Of a stretch of 64,000 bases of DNA, positions 1 to 12,560 are shown in pieces. This DNA comes from Iris pallida (Eukaryota > Streptophyta > Magnoliopsida > Asparagales > Iridaceae). The position numbers and the translations under genes are program-made. The stretch is from contig JANAVB010016200.1 of assembly GCA_029216955.1 (NCBI GenBank), positions 2,569,839-2,633,838 of the forward strand, given 5' to 3'. Position 1 is the stretch's first letter. The number at the start of each line of letters is the position of its first letter. The notes under the pieces were generated by a model. That model saw only the letters and a list, made by a program, of their open reading frames with translations. It was not told where the DNA came from and ran no database searches.

Positions 1-1
1 G

Positions 2-1552
2 AGAGCCGGAGCTTATTTCCTAACTGTGCAGCCAGAATTGTTAGCAGATCTTCAGAAGATGGGAATAGAAGTTATTCTCCCTTCCAGTGTGGCATTGATG
101 GCCAGCATACAAGTTCAGTCCACTATAGTCGAGAGGATCCGGATGGCGCAGTCAACAGATTCTAAGCTTCAGCGACTCAGAGCAGAGTGCAAGGCAGGAC
201 GAAGACCAGAGTTGTGCATTCATGAGGATGGTACACTTCGACATGGTAAGCATCTTTGTGTACCCAGTGGAGATATCAGACAGGAGATCATGTCAGAGGC
301 ACATAGTTCTCAGTATTCCATCCATCCTGGCAGTACGAAGATGTACCGTGATATCCGTCTGCACTTCTGGTGGAATGGCATGAAGCGGGAGATAGCTCGA
401 TTTGTCTCTCGGTGTTTGGTTTGTCAATAAGTTAAAGCTGCACATCTGAGACCGGCTGGACTTCTTCAGCCCTTGCCGATTCCAGAATGGAAGTAGGAGC
501 ATGTGACCATGGATTTCGTAACTGGATTACCTAGATCCCCAGCTGGTAGAGATGCTATCTGGGTTATAGTTGATCAGCTCACGAAGGTAGCTCACTTCCT
601 CCCGTTCAGAGTTGGTCAGTCGACAGCTCAGTTAGCAGAGATGTACCTCAGGCAGATTATCAGGTTGCACGGAGTGCCAGTCAGTATCACCTTGGACCGA
701 GATTCAAGATTCACGTCGCACTTTTGGTGTAGCCTACAAGAGAGTTTGGGGACTCATCTCCAGTTCAGTTCAGCGTATCATCTGCAGACAGATGGTCAGT
801 CGGAACGCACGATCCAGACTCTTGAAGACATATTGAGATCTTGTACCCTCGACTTCGGTGGTTCGTGGGAAGATCACCTGCACCTGGTGGAGTTCTCGTA
901 CAACAACAGTTTCCAGGCCAGTATCCAGATGGCACCATTCGAGACACTATATGGCAGGAAGTACAGATCTCCGTTAGCCTGGTATGATGTTGGAGAGAGG
1001 CAGATGCTCGGTCCAGAAATGATCGCTCAGACAGTTGAAGTGGTCAGGCGAGTCAGAGATCATCTTCGAGTTGCCCAAGATCGCCAGCGCTATTGGGTCG
1101 ATTCTCATCGGCGCCCTCTCGAGTTTTCGGTCGGCGATCATGTATTCCTGAGGATTTCACCTAACCGTGGCGCCATTCGTTTCGGCGTACGGAGAAAGCT
1201 TAGTCCTAGGTATATAGGACCGTTTGACATTCTGGAGCGAGTAGGAGATGTATCCTATCGTCTCGCTCTTCCGCCGTCGCTAAGCGAGGTGCATGACGTG
1301 TTCCATGTATCCCAATTACGACGGTATATCCCAGACCCGAGCCACATCCTGGATCATTCAGAATTGGTTGTTGGTACCAACCTTTTGTATGAGAAGAGGC
1401 CCGTGTCTATATTGGACCGAAGAGAAAAGACACTCAAGAACAAGACTATCAAGTTAGTCCGAGTTGCTTGGGGTCATCACTCTTTGGGTGAGTCAACGTG
1501 GGAGCGTGAGGATGATATCCGATTGCGATATCCCGACTTGTTTGACTCGTAA
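2..1552 (+). pseudogene. Ty3/gypsy pol 3' part: integrase plus chromodomain-like tail (element A)
   Basis: This is the C-terminal part of a gypsy polyprotein that would insert element cDNA into chromatin; its start lies left of the window. One frame runs from the left edge to a TAA-less end at TAA/TAG-type stop 1550-1552. A zinc-binding H..H..C..C module ends in SRCLVCQ near 430. The integrase core follows: first Asp in TMDFVTGLP, second in LDRDSRFTS, Glu in DGQSERTIQT. Further on are YNNSFQASI, SPRYIGPFDIL and HDVFHVSQLRRY. The tail (about 1380-1545, WEREDDIRLRYPDLF) is the chromodomain-like end typical of chromoviruses, probably the Tekay/Del group. Two in-frame nonsense codons, TAA 428-430 and TAG 494-496, make the copy non-functional. 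The internal GTG at 503 is not a real start. Confidence 0.93.
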
Positions 1553-1711
1553 GATATAATATCTTTCTTATGCCTCATGCCTACGATTCCTTGCTTGCAT
1601 GATTGATTGATTGCCTAGTATAGCTCGCTTGTTATTAAGTATAGCTTGTCATTGCCCCTCTAGCCTCTTGATTAAATTCCGATGACGGAATTCTTTTAAG
1701 GTGGGTAGAGT
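1553..1711 (+). other. 3' untranslated segment and polypurine tract of element A
   Basis: This short AT-rich segment lies between the pol stop and the LTR. It ends in AAGGTGGGTAGAGT (1698-1711), directly before the LTR's TGTAATG. Elements B and C have the same kind of tract at the same place (AAGGTGGGTAGGAT, AAGGGGGGTAGGAT), which supports the call as the plus-strand DNA priming site. Confidence 0.75.
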
Positions 1712-2329
1712 TGTAATGCTTGTGTTCGTATTACGTATTTGGAATACGTATAAGTATTTTATCTTGTATTTGCATATCTTCTTGGTTTGGTTTGGCTTAG
1801 TCTCCTTGGGGTTGGTTTGGGTCGGCTAGGCTTGGTTGCCTTGGTTCATTATGAACCAAGGGGTGAACCCCCTACCTACCACCACCATCCCCATTTATTA
1901 CCCCCTCTTCATTCTCTCTCTTCATTAACCTCTTCTTCTTCTTCTATTTACTTCTTCACCTACCAGAGAGAGAGAGAGGTCTAGGCAAGTACAACTTGCT
2001 TCATGGAGGAACTTCAATTTTATTGCTTTATTCTCTTCCTTACAGCATTCTAACTTACTTTAGAACTTGGCATTTTCACTTTCCATGGCTAGATTCTTGT
2101 AGATTTATATTTACATTATTTTTGGATTTCTTGGGTTTTGATCTACTTAATCTTGTTATTTCTGAGTTTTGATGGTTTCATGTTGTAAAGAATTTCGTTC
2201 TACCCTATTTTGACCTATGGAAGTTCGGATTTGGGCTCCGGATGATAGAGTTATGCAGCTTGGAAGCCATGGCTTATGGTGTACTTTCTCTCAGAAATTT
2301 GGAGAAGAAGCAGTCCCGAGCCACATGGT

Positions 2330-2905
2330 AGCACTTGACCACATGAACATTCATGCGGCAAGTCAGTTCCAACCGCATGCACTATTGTCTTGACTTGACC
2401 GCATGAGAAGTTCATGCGGCAAGTATTCTTTCTCAGCCGCATGACTGAGGCCCAGTCCTTCCAGCCGCATAGATTTCCAGCAACCCTGAGCCGCATGAAC
2501 TCAACACTCGCGAACCGCATAGTCATTGCTCCGCGCAGCCGCATGGGTTGCTCCTTCCCAGCCGCATATACCTGATTGGTCAGCCGGCCGCATGGACCCA
2601 TCCCCGCCAGCTGCATGAGTACCCTTTCCGCTGACCGCATGTGTCTTGCCTTTTTCGGCCGCATGAGTCCAATTCATCATAACCGCATAAAACCTCCCCT
2701 TCCGCTTGCCGCATGGGAGCTAGTCCCACTCCCAGCCGCATAGATTCCTGCCCCTTCAGCCGCATGCGCACCCGTTCCCCGCTAGCCGCATGTGCCCCTA
2801 TCCCGTGGGCCGCATGAGCTTTGGACCCTGAGCCGATTGAACCCGACTCCCTCTTCAGCCATGAGATCATTCCTGGCCGCATATGTTTTAGCCGCATGAC
2901 TCTCC
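2330..2905 (+). repeat. Irregular GCCGCAT minisatellite inside LTR A
   Basis: The word CCGCATG/CCGCATA recurs about twenty times at spacings of roughly 20-35 bp, separated by non-identical filler. Long antisense frames here are by-products of the repeat. The related LTR J carries a different array built on the same core at the matching place (53770-54070). Confidence 0.85.
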
Positions 2906-3034
2906 TATAGCCTGTCTATTGATATTTTATTAGATATTTTACGCCCATTTTATATCCTTACGCCTTTTGTCATGAACTTGATTTTACTTAATATGTTTAG
3001 AGTGACTATTGTACATGGCATGGTATGACAAGGA

Positions 3035-3140
3035 ACTAGCATAATACGATAGTGACCCGTAGTGGTGCACTCCTGATAAGTGACCTGACATGACCTGATA
3101 GTGGCCCGTCGCAGCGCACTCCTGACCAGTAAATTGGACA
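3035..3140 (+). repeat. Two-copy imperfect repeat in LTR A
   Basis: Two units of about 55 bp share GATAGTGRCCCGT and GCACTCCTGA. LTR J has three related units at 54239-54395, so copy number differs between LTRs of the same family. Confidence 0.6.
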
Positions 3141-3941
3141 TGATAAATCTGGCATGATTTTCTTGATAAGTTGTTACGACGGCTACATGACATGACCTGT
3201 ATAAATAACATGGACACCGTGGGCGATTGTGCTTGTACAAATAATTCAGTCCTGTCTTGCATCATGCCTAGGAGGGGACTCCTGAGTACCACGATCAGGA
3301 GTACCTATTGAAATGGACTAAGGCTAATAACTAGATTAATACACTAGTCATAAAGAGATCTCCCAGCTACAGGCAATCCCGTTACCTGGGCACACCTTGG
3401 GATCTGTAGCCTGCCGTCGAGTAGGGCACATTTCCAGCACACTGTCATATGTTGCACCCTTCAAGCTACCTAAGGGTACATTCATTTCCTGGACGATGTA
3501 CTCACCTGAATTCAACTCTAAATCTTTTAACCCGGGTAACCTGGATGGTCTGCAGGGCTTGTGGCTGTGGAAGATTCTCACTGCATCTTGTTAGTAATTA
3601 GGCTTGTGATAACCCTAGTTAGTTAAAGTATCAAGCCGTAATTCTTGCTTGGCCGTGAAATGATTGGATGGAATCTAACCAGTCTAGTCTTGTCCTGATT
3701 ATGTTCCAGATTACTGTATGACCTGAATGCCTGTAATTATTTTATCGATAAATGGTCAGAATTTCAAGTTCTGTTCAGACGAAGGGTTACAACCCCGGTC
3801 CTTGTTTGGTTTACGGGTTGTAACCTGGTTATCTGAATAGTTCCATGGTTATCTCGTCGTATATCATCCTGAGGTATTTTCTTTATTTCCAGTTTTTACC
3901 TTATTTATACTCTTGTGCTGATTGCTGGTTTTAGTTCCTAA

Positions 3942-4061
3942 GTGAAGCTTCCTTTGTGGCACTTGCTCTTTCTGGGGTCTGACCCAGCTAGTTTTGTGTG
4001 GCCAGATTTCGGAGCAGCTCCAGAGGATCTACCGACCTTCCAGCCAGATGGTGGCCACTAG
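3942..4061 (+). other. Conserved short reading frame near the 3' end of LTR A
   Basis: A 39-codon frame follows a stop (3939-3941) and an acceptor-like TGCTGGTTTTAG ending at 3934. It ends in FGAAPEDLPTFQPDGGH and TAG. The matching frame in LTR J (55138-55257) has identical length with no gaps. Of 14 base differences, 3, 4 and 7 fall at codon positions 1, 2 and 3. This copy has no ATG, so translation would need a spliced or non-standard start. It could also be non-coding. Confidence 0.35.
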
Positions 4062-4526
4062 ACGGAACCCTGGCAACGAGTGGGTTTATTTTTGATCTCC
4101 TACTTTGTTGTAAACATATTCTTTTGAGACGTTTAGCCGACGAGCACCTGTTTAGCTCGATTGCACTTATTTACTGTCTGCCTACGGGCTGTAACATGAT
4201 TGACGGATCCTAGGGTTGATCATGTATGACTAAACTCTTGCTAGTCCTGACATTTTGTAATGACTAGCTTCATGATCAGCTAAATATGTAATGTTTGGGA
4301 CGCCTTACTATTGTATATTTAATGATCATACATCTTGTAACTCTTACTTACTTGCTTGTGTTTGAGACAATAGGCTTGTTCATGACCTTAAGAGACTGCT
4401 GACTTGTAGTTAAACCCTCATGTATCTAGACAGCCGTGACCGTATAGCGAGGTGGGTTGCACTTCAATATACGTAGCTGGCTATGTCTGCCCCCGCTCTC
4501 CAGTATTCTGGTTCTGGGGCGTGACA

Positions 4527-5097
4527 GTATCACTACAGCCTGCAGTAGGATTAGGATTATTTTTGGAGGTACTCAATCACATTAGGAAAAACTCTTAATC
4601 AGATTCCTTTTGTCTAAAATTGTTGCTTATTGACTTCCCTTTGAATATAAACTGCCCTCCTTTGAATTTTTGCTTCATTCTCAGAAATTGCTTCTTGTTT
4701 TGATCTGTTTTCATGATGGTTATGAAGACACGATCTCAACACTTCGGTTCGGGGGATACTATCGAGAGGTTGGCCACCTCTCGTCCTGTTCATCAGGGCC
4801 TCGAGACCGCAGCTCCTGTTGTGCCGACTCAGGTTGGCGTTTCTGTTACATTGGAGGTGCACCTCTGTCTGTACAGAGACTTTTTTTCGTTATTTCCGAT
4901 TTCTTTCAGCAGCAGCGGTTCATGCAGCATCAGCAGCGGACCAGGGGAAACCAGCAGGGGCGAGCTATTGTCAGGACTGTCGAAGATGCACAGACCATTG
5001 GAGATCTTGCTGCAAGTTCCGTTCTTCTCAATTCCATTCCCGGAATTGTCTTTTGTAACTACCTTGAAATCCGATTCCATCTGTTCCTTGCTAATTG
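4527..5097 (+). pseudogene. Leader and broken 5' end of gag (element B)
   Basis: The sequence parallels the leader and gag start of element C (27590-28100): GGTACTCAATCACA, then an ATG followed by a frame with LATSRPVHQG (C has SATSRPLQQ). Gag here starts near 4713 and changes frame around 4850. The continuation in another frame is Q-rich (DFFQQQRFMQHQQ). The major gag core and the zinc knuckle are absent, so the gene is a remnant. Confidence 0.72.
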
Positions 5098-6128
5098 ATT
5101 AATTTTGTCATGTTGTTCTTTTGTTATGTTGTTTTTCTTCAAAAATCATATGGGCTAGGTCACCTAAATCATGGGATCTAGAATCTTCGATAGTCGTGTT
5201 AGTTGGCATAGTGAGGACATGTAGTTAGATTTTGGACGTATTTCTCGGGTGTAGGAATTTAAGGTTTTCGCCGTCGCATGCGACAATACGGAAATTTTAA
5301 ATACCATGAACCTAGAAGTATGTACCTTAGTCAAGGACTCTGTGATTATCGTAGCCTTGCTCACTAGCATGATGAAGACTCTGGACAACATGATTTTGGA
5401 CAGACGCATATGATTAACAGATTGTATCTTGAGAAGGTTTAAAACATCATACCCTTTTGATTGTTATAAATGACTTAGGAGTAGGGATATTTAGTTTGTA
5501 GAGCTTGTTCATAGGTAGTTCCTTCATAGTATAATGATATGGTGACTTGTGGAGTGTCTGTACCCTAGAGGTGATAGTTAGCATTGGTGCTAGAATAGTA
5601 ACCCATTGCAGATAATTCCCTGTTATTATGATACCAACCAGTTACGTATAGGATGTTAGTATGCCATACAACCTTGATGATTTATTATAGTTTTCCTTTA
5701 CCCTTCCAGTAAGGCACCCAGTGACCAGAGCCTGCCCTTGAGCATAGTTGTAGTTCCACCTAAGACTAAGAGGTCTATATATATAGATGATATACTTAGG
5801 ATATATGTGATGGGTTGTTGTTCTTGAGCATATATATATATATGTGGTATTTGGGATTGGTGTGCTTAGCTTGTGGGTAATTAGTTATGGGTGCCTTGAT
5901 AGGATTTGGAAGTTAGAGCTAGCCTATTATCGAGTTTTCTTTTGCTAATCTCTAGTTGCCAACACTAGGTAGCTAGCATAGGTAAAATCCCAGAAAGTTG
6001 ACCAGCTGATGACCAAGTACTAGGATGTTGAGAAAATTGACTAGTGATTGACCCTTGTCTATGTGTGACCTAGAAGGGGTGCGATCATCTTAATTTCGAG
6101 GACGAAATTTTTATAAGGTGGGTAGGAT
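5098..6128 (+). other. Non-coding remainder of B's interior with polypurine tract
   Basis: No protease, reverse transcriptase or integrase can be found in any frame, so nearly all of pol has been lost. The last 90 bases match the end of C's interior (GACCTAGAAGGGGTGCGATC, then TTTCGAGGACGAAATTTTTA). They finish in the polypurine tract at 6114-6128, which is followed by the LTR. Confidence 0.7.
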
Positions 6129-9100
6129 TGTAACACTCAGTTTTTCAGATGAGGGTAATTTTGAAATTTTGTAATTATAATTATTATTTAATAATATTTA
6201 TTTCATATTATGATTTTTAGTGATTTTTAATTATTTTTAAACTATTTAAATTCATGACTTGTGACTTTTGGTGTTTTGCTAGTGAACAGTAGAGACTGCC
6301 TACCCTAGAGCCTAGCCATGTGATTAGGGTATTTTTGACAATTTTAGGGTAATTTAAATTTATTAGAATTTAATTGAATTTATGGGAATTTTTAGGAATT
6401 ATTTTTGGAATTGTTTGGACTAGGTTGACTTTGACTAGTGTTGACCCTTGTAGACCAACCTAGAAGCTAACCCTAGTTAGTATGGACTTGGTTAGGTTAT
6501 ATGACTCTAGTCTAACCTAAGCTAATCCTTGGTTTGGTCATTAGACTCTATTTAGCATTAGGATTTAGAAAGTCATAAGTCATGGCTTATGATTTAGAAC
6601 CTTTATTAAATCATTTTAACTCATAGCCTTGTAGTTTGGCCCAAAGCCCAAAATAGCAAAACCCTAAGCCCTAGACTAAGTGGCCGGCCACCACCCTATC
6701 TACATTGGGAACATCACCCTATAAGTACTCTCCTAATTTTTAGGGTTGCCTCTTTTTAGAAAAGCTCAAGTTAGAGAACAAGGTTTGTTTCCTATTTCAA
6801 TTAATTCCTAGAATTCCATTCCTCTTCCTTTTTCATTCAAATCTCTTCCATTAGGTTCTAATATACCCACTCTTGCTGCTATTGAAGTTTCATTTCAGTT
6901 TGGCATTGTTTTGTGGGATTGGGACATCAAGGAGAAGAGCTATTGAAAGGGGGTTTTTCTTGAAGGTTCAAGAATAGGTAACTTCTCCATTTCTCCATGA
7001 AATTCTAATTTTTTTACATATTTAGGAAGCCCTAGGAGTCCCCTAAGTGTCTGCATTAGTTTCGTGTCGGGTTTCAATAGTTTCGTGTCTGTTTGGACAC
7101 GTATCATTGACCCTATGAATGTGTTTGTGTAAATGCCTCAAAGGAACTTTTTGGGTTATTTACGAAATCTATTTGAATGGAAATTACTATTTTGCTGTCG
7201 CTTATGTATTTCTTTGGGACTGAGGTGATTATAGTGTCTGTTTGTGTCGGATTCATGGCTTGGACACGCGTTGTTGACACGCGCGCGCGCTCGGGTTCTG
7301 TCCCCTGCTACTCGGGGGCTCTGGAGGACTCGACACGCGGCCACTTGACACGGGGTTCGACACACTTCATGGGGCACCCACTGACACACCACGTGTCAAG
7401 TTTCAGGGGCCCCCGTGGCGTGTCGAGGGAGTTATTCACGTTGCACTGGTCGCCACTGTCAGTTCCAGTCAGATTTACTCGACACTGATACGTGTGTATA
7501 AGTTGGACACGCGGACACTAGGACACGGTATAGGTTGACCTAGTCCCAGCCCTAGTATAGGTGTACACGTATGCATGAGCAAGTGGCCTAGTTCGTGCTG
7601 TGTCGTGTGCACGACACGCGTGCACACGTGCACGATACAGTACACTGAAACAGTGCCTGTGTGCACTGTTTCGAGTATTGATTCACTTGGACATGTTTGT
7701 GTCCACTTTGGTGGACACGAACATGTTGTATGACACATATATACTATGTATGAACATTACCAACTCCTTGTTTTGATTTTTAATGATTTTTTATTATATA
7801 TTTATCAATCTACCAATTTCTGAAACTGTGTTTTGATTCCTGATTTTTCCAGTTTACAAATATTGAACTTTGCCATCATTTTAAACCCATTAGCATTGTT
7901 AACATGTAGGTTTAAGTCCCTAAATCTATTCTCCTCTATGTTATCTTGTTATGTGTCAAATTTGGTGTTAATTGGTGGGTTATTGCCTTGGGAAATGGGT
8001 TGTTTTGCTATAGGCCTGAAAACGGAAACCATAAACTATAGTAAACTGATTGTTGTGTTTTCAAATTGATTTGAACTCTATTTCCTGCAAATAGAATGGC
8101 TGCCACTGTCTTCCAGTGTTGTATGAAATCTGGGAATTAGTCCTAGACTGAAACCTGAGACTTCATGAAATGTTCTAATGCTTCAATGTGTGTATGATAT
8201 GGTGTTTTCTTCAAATAACTTGAACCCTATTCCTGCACTGCCTATTAAGTCCAGCCACTTAGTTCTTTTCCAGCTACACCATGTTTATGGCACACAGTTT
8301 TCATACATTCCCCACCCTTTAACACTCACACACTGCCATTTATTCCATCACAGCTCACACACTTTTACAGTTTTCACCCTCACTGTCTCACTCTTCTTTT
8401 ACACACATATCCTTTCATCCATCACTCACAGTTACCTACACATTCCTCACATTTGCATTCAGTTCACACACACACAAAGCCACTGTTTCAGATTTTACAC
8501 ATGTATGCATTAGCCTACTGTTTTATGGTAAACTGTTAACTGTTTTGTGTTCCAGGTTTTACATTCCTGTACAGTCCACTTTTCACCCCCTCACACAATT
8601 CCCTCACTAACACATTACACCTAACACTCTCATGACACCATGCCACACACTTAGTTCCCATTGACACATGCCCTCTCACAAATCCTATGACACACACAGA
8701 CATCTCTCTACACACTTTGTTAACACACACATACACATTATCTAACACACACATGACAAAAATTCCCCCTGCTAACTGAACACTTTTCACACCCTACACT
8801 ACACTGTTTTTCCTAATTTACATTAACACCCTCTCATGTTACACACACACAAGTACCTAGTTTACTTGACACCTATCGAAACTCTACACACACACATTGT
8901 TTGTATGTTCTATTTACACACACATGTATACCTTAATCTCTCCCTAAATCTCTATGTATATATGAATATATGTAAATATGTATATAGGCTTGTATGATAT
9001 GTAAAATAGGTAATACAATATATGCATGGATAATGTGGTATGTAAATTGTAGGTTTGATAGCTTGTATAGACCTGTATATGGTATGTGAGTGCTAGCCTA

Positions 9101-10450
9101 GGCTTGGTTAGGCCTAGTGAGACTTGTTAGACTTATTTAGGCTAGGGCTTGACCTAGATGACCTAGTTTGACTAGTGTAGTTGACCAGAGTTGACCAAGA
9201 GTTGACTTTGGCCTAGTTCGACCTAGACAGCATGCAGATGCATTGTAGATTACATTTATCATCTCCTGTATACATCTTAACTTGTGTTGCTCTAACTAGG
9301 AGTCAGGTATCTCATCTCGGACAGTATATTTACTTCAGACATTCAGATACCAGGCGAGTACATTCTCTGACCATTTCATACTTGTCTGGATTTACATTCT
9401 TGCTCTAGATTACTGTACTTGATGCTGACACGATTATTATCACGGATTGGTACTATATGGATCTTCTTCTGAGATGTTATCTCCTTGTATTCACTAAATA
9501 CATATTGTGATGTACGTTTCACTTACATATTGTATTTATTGAATACCCTTATCATTGTACACTTATTGTGCATATTGTACTCTCATTATCACATTGAGCC
9601 ATTGTACAAGCCATTGTACAAGCCATTGTACAAGCCATTGTATAAGGTAACGTAACTGAATTAGATCCTTGTGTATTGATTGGGGAGGAAGAGTAGAAAT
9701 GGTTATGTGATCAATCCTATTGTATAAGAAATTGTATATGTCCATTGTACACCCACGTACAAAGGAGTCCCATTTTATTGTATAACCTAACCCGTTTATA
9801 TAACCATATTGTGCTCTAAATCACATGTTGCTTACAGTTCTTACTTATCATATATAGATATTTCCCATTATCAAATCTCTGCTATTTTCATATACATTCT
9901 TCTTTCAGCGTTTCCTGTACCTTACTCTATTGCATGCTTTATATTTCCTAACATGATCTGAACTGCGTGAGATGTTTTGTGCTCGCTCCCGTCCTGACTG
10001 GACCTGTTGAAAATTTTACAGAGGATGATGAGGAACCCTGCACCCTTGCTTGGAGCTTGCCTAGTTGACACTCGCGACCTGGACCCCTGGGGAGGTTCAG
10101 GCAGCTGCGCAGGATGATACCTTGTATAGAGTAGATAGCTTAGACTGTTCCTTCTTTTTATGTTTAGCCGTTGTCTTTATTTTCAGAGTTGTATATTTTA
10201 GAGATGATGAGATTTTGTTATTTTATTCTGCTGTACCTCAGTTGAGGATTTCTTATCTATTTCCATCATGCTACATTCTACCTTAGATTGTGATTGAGTT
10301 GTACCTCTGTGTTGGTCTCCTTTTGGAGAGTATATTTCATGTTATGTAGTTATAGTTCATGACCTAGAACAGCGTTCTACCGTCGACACTGCGGCGTAGG
10401 CTGGGCGTTGTTACGTTTTCGTACCCTCACAGTGGGTGCGGGTCGTGACA
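6129..10450 (+). mobile_element. 3' LTR of gypsy element B (4.3 kb)
   Basis: It starts TGTAACACTCAG and ends GCGGGTCGTGACA. The opening 60 bases and the final 150 bases match the LTRs of element C. Landmarks are a TATA-like CCCTATAAGTA (6716-6726), a donor-like AATAG|GTAAC at 6977/6978, dense GACACG words (7255-7740), a CA-rich stretch (8280-8920), TTGAC clusters (9120-9225) and an acceptor-like TTTTACAG ending at 10021. The next five bases (GGAGT) would be the right copy of the target duplication; the left one is outside the window. Confidence 0.87.
9598..9645 (+). repeat. 12-bp tandem repeat
   Basis: The unit CCATTGTACAAG is repeated about four times, the last copy changed to CCATTGTATAAG. 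It lies within LTR B. Confidence 0.85.
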
Positions 10451-11881
10451 GGAGTCTAAACATAATTCAAACGGTCAAAGACAGACCGCTTGGCTGACTG
10501 ACAGCAGCATTTGATGACAATTTCATGGTGGTGATTGCAATGATGCTGTTGTTGTTGATCCACCGCTGGACGAAAAGGATTTACAACCTTCTGCTTCTAT
10601 GTTAAGAGTTCACGGATGTCACTAACAGGACGAGAAGAAGTGGCAGGAATGTAGTCCTTGACGATATTCGGGACATGGTTCATGTTCTTGAGGTGTCCCG
10701 TACCTTGAGTGTACAAGGACGTGCTAAGCTGGTTAGCATAATTCATAGGATCTTTTACCTCAAAATTATTTCTCTAGCACAAGTTAGCAACTGGTACAGG
10801 TTGCACTTGATACATCTTGTGATTTCCCGAGGTTGGCCCTAATTGGTACCTGACGATATAGGTGCACAAGTCTGATAGGAGAGCTACTTGTACATCTATT
10901 TGAGATACTAGCAGTTTGCCTTATCGGGATCTTGAAATACATAGGGTTGGTAGATCCTGCCCTGATCTCTTTGGAGTAGGCATAATACCCTTTTGCGTGG
11001 AAAGTTTATTCTGAATAGAACCCATCTTCCTGACAGAGATTTGGTTGTCTCTGTTAAGGAGAATAGAATTCCTATCTGAATTAGCAGTACTTTCCACCCA
11101 GTCAATGACCCGAGCAGAAAGAGGAAAAGCTAAAGAGCATTTTCCTTGGTTTAGTAATTTTTTTACTAAACTTTTGGTTTGGTGGCAAAGAGGGAGTCAC
11201 TAAACAGTGTTTTTTCTTATGTTGCGCTAGTGCAGAAGTATGTACAAGTTGCGCCGGAGCATGAACACGCACAAGTTGTGCCAGAGCAGAAACATACACA
11301 GGTTGCATCAGGGAAGAAAAGGCCAAAGGGCACTTTCCTTTGTTTTGTCTAGCAATTTGTTGAGACAAAGTCTCTTTCAATTTCAGAGTTGAAGAAGTAG
11401 AGGGGTTAGCCAAAAGGCTGTTTTCCTTAGGTTGCGCCAAGGCAATGATGGGCGCAAGATGTGCAGAAGCAAGAACAGGTACAAGATGCACCAGGGAAGT
11501 AAAGGCCAAAGGGCCCTTTCTCTTGTTTTGGATAGCAGTGTGTCGAGACAAAGTCTCCTTCGATTTCAGAATCGGAGAAGTGGAGGAATTAGCCAAAAGA
11601 CTGTTTCCCTTAGATTGCGCCAAGGCAGTGATGGGCTCAAGTTTCGCAAAGGCAGGGGATTGTGCCGTCGAGGACTTAGGAGTCCAAACAGAGCGCGTCT
11701 TGCTCTTAACAGCAGCAGCAGTACGCTTGGCACCCCCAGTATTGATCATGGCCTCGTAGGCTGTCTGGTCGACTTGAACGACCAGGGTCTTCTACGTCTT
11801 GCCGATTGACGCGGTATCACATTGAGTTGTTACTTTCTCGTCGGAGGAAAAAGTCATCCCCAACAGAGTCACCATTTTATT
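10451..11881 (-). mobile_element. Interior of Tat-like element E1 with primer-binding region
   Basis: Read on the minus strand, the LTR end is followed by ATGGTGACTCTGTTGGGGAT (complement of about 11855-11874). This resembles the GGCGACTCTGCTGGGGA primer-binding region of Tat/Ogre elements; the tRNA partner is not assigned. A repeat-rich ORF follows. From about 11100 down to 10451 the frame is broken. One stretch still reads EIRAGSTNPMYFKIPI, which I do not recognise. Element B cuts E1 at 10450. Confidence 0.65.
11102..11788 (-). pseudogene. Repeat-rich ORF upstream of gag in Tat-like element E1
   Basis: The frame begins directly downstream of the primer-binding region. The start used by the sister ORF in E2 (MLVVHFDK) aligns here with a frame lacking that ATG (LVVQVDQTAYEAM), leaving only an internal ATG at 11747-11749. 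The protein is basic and built of three imperfect repeats of about 60 residues, each opening ALAQ.K.NSLLA-like and passing through KETLS and K.PLAFSSL. No catalytic motif or transmembrane segment is visible. Tat/Ogre elements are known to carry an extra ORF of unknown function before gag, and position and homology fit that class. I do not assign a function. Confidence 0.55.
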
Positions 11882-12102
11882 TGCAAAGAACAAAATATAT
11901 TATTCTTCTTTATTACAAACTTAGAAATGAGTACAAGAGTACAATTGATTTCTGGGGATGTACAACTATAGGAATCTGATCAGAAGACGATCACTTTATC
12001 CTTTGAACGATGTGATATCGATGACACGAGCCTCTGGAGGATGCAACAGCACTTTAGGAGGAGATTATGATCTTTCTTTATGTTTTGAGACTGATTTGAA
12101 AC

Positions 12103-12114
12103 TCTATTTATAGA
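12103..12114 (-). promoter_or_regulatory. TATA box of LTR E1
   Basis: TCTATAAATAGA on the minus strand, about 230 bases before the LTR end and 195 bases before AATAAA, in the expected place for the LTR promoter. Confidence 0.75.
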
Positions 12115-12185
12115 GTTCTCGAAATAACTATTTAGCCGTTATTCTGGGTTGCGCTCATTTTACGTTACGCTCCTCCTGTTCACTT

Positions 12186-12560
12186 GTGCGAATGGTTGTA
12201 CTAACTGTTGCGGACGCGTGGCATCATTTGATTGAGATGCATGTGATCGTGGGCAGTGTAGTGGCACATTCTTTGAAGTTAGTTGCTTGCGTACCACGTC
12301 ACTCTGTTCTGAACACTGTTTGATCACCTTGCGCAAGTTTCATCAGGTTACGCATGGCGCAATGTAGTAACTTGCGCGAACGGTTGTACCAACTGCTGTA
12401 GATGTGTGTCATCATTTGATTGAGATGCGAGTGGTCGTGGGCAGTGCAGTGGGCACGCTCTACGAAGTTGGTGGCTTGTGCGCCACGTCAGTCTGTTTTA
12501 AAATAAAAAGTTGATCAAGTGGCGCCAACTAGCTAGGCTGCACATAGGCGCAACTCAACA
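12186..12560 (-). repeat. Two-copy direct repeat upstream of LTR E1 promoter
   Basis: The period is 188 bases. Both copies share GGTTGTAC.AACTG, ATCATTTGATTGAGATGC and CACGTCA (12296 and 12484 regions). The copies lie just upstream of the minus-strand TATA box, as enhancer duplications often do. Confidence 0.7.

Larger units (their letters stand above)
1712..4526 (+). mobile_element. 3' LTR of gypsy element A (2.8 kb)
   Basis: It begins TGTAATGC after the polypurine tract and ends GGGGCGTGACA. The same LTR family recurs at 53174-55721, with shared blocks such as GGCAAGTACAACTTGCTTCA (1984-2003) and the 3' end from about 3300 onward. Inside are a CT-rich leader and (AG)n at 1965-1978, a GCCGCAT word array, a two-copy repeat, and a conserved short frame near the 3' end. 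Sequence after 4526 is the leader of a different element, so A is inserted in B. The left half of A is outside the window. Confidence 0.88.

Noticed and set aside
2251..2897. 137- and 105-codon minus-strand frames in LTR A
   Set aside because: They are products of the GCCGCAT repeat (repeated M-R-L and H-A-A-G), not conserved in J.
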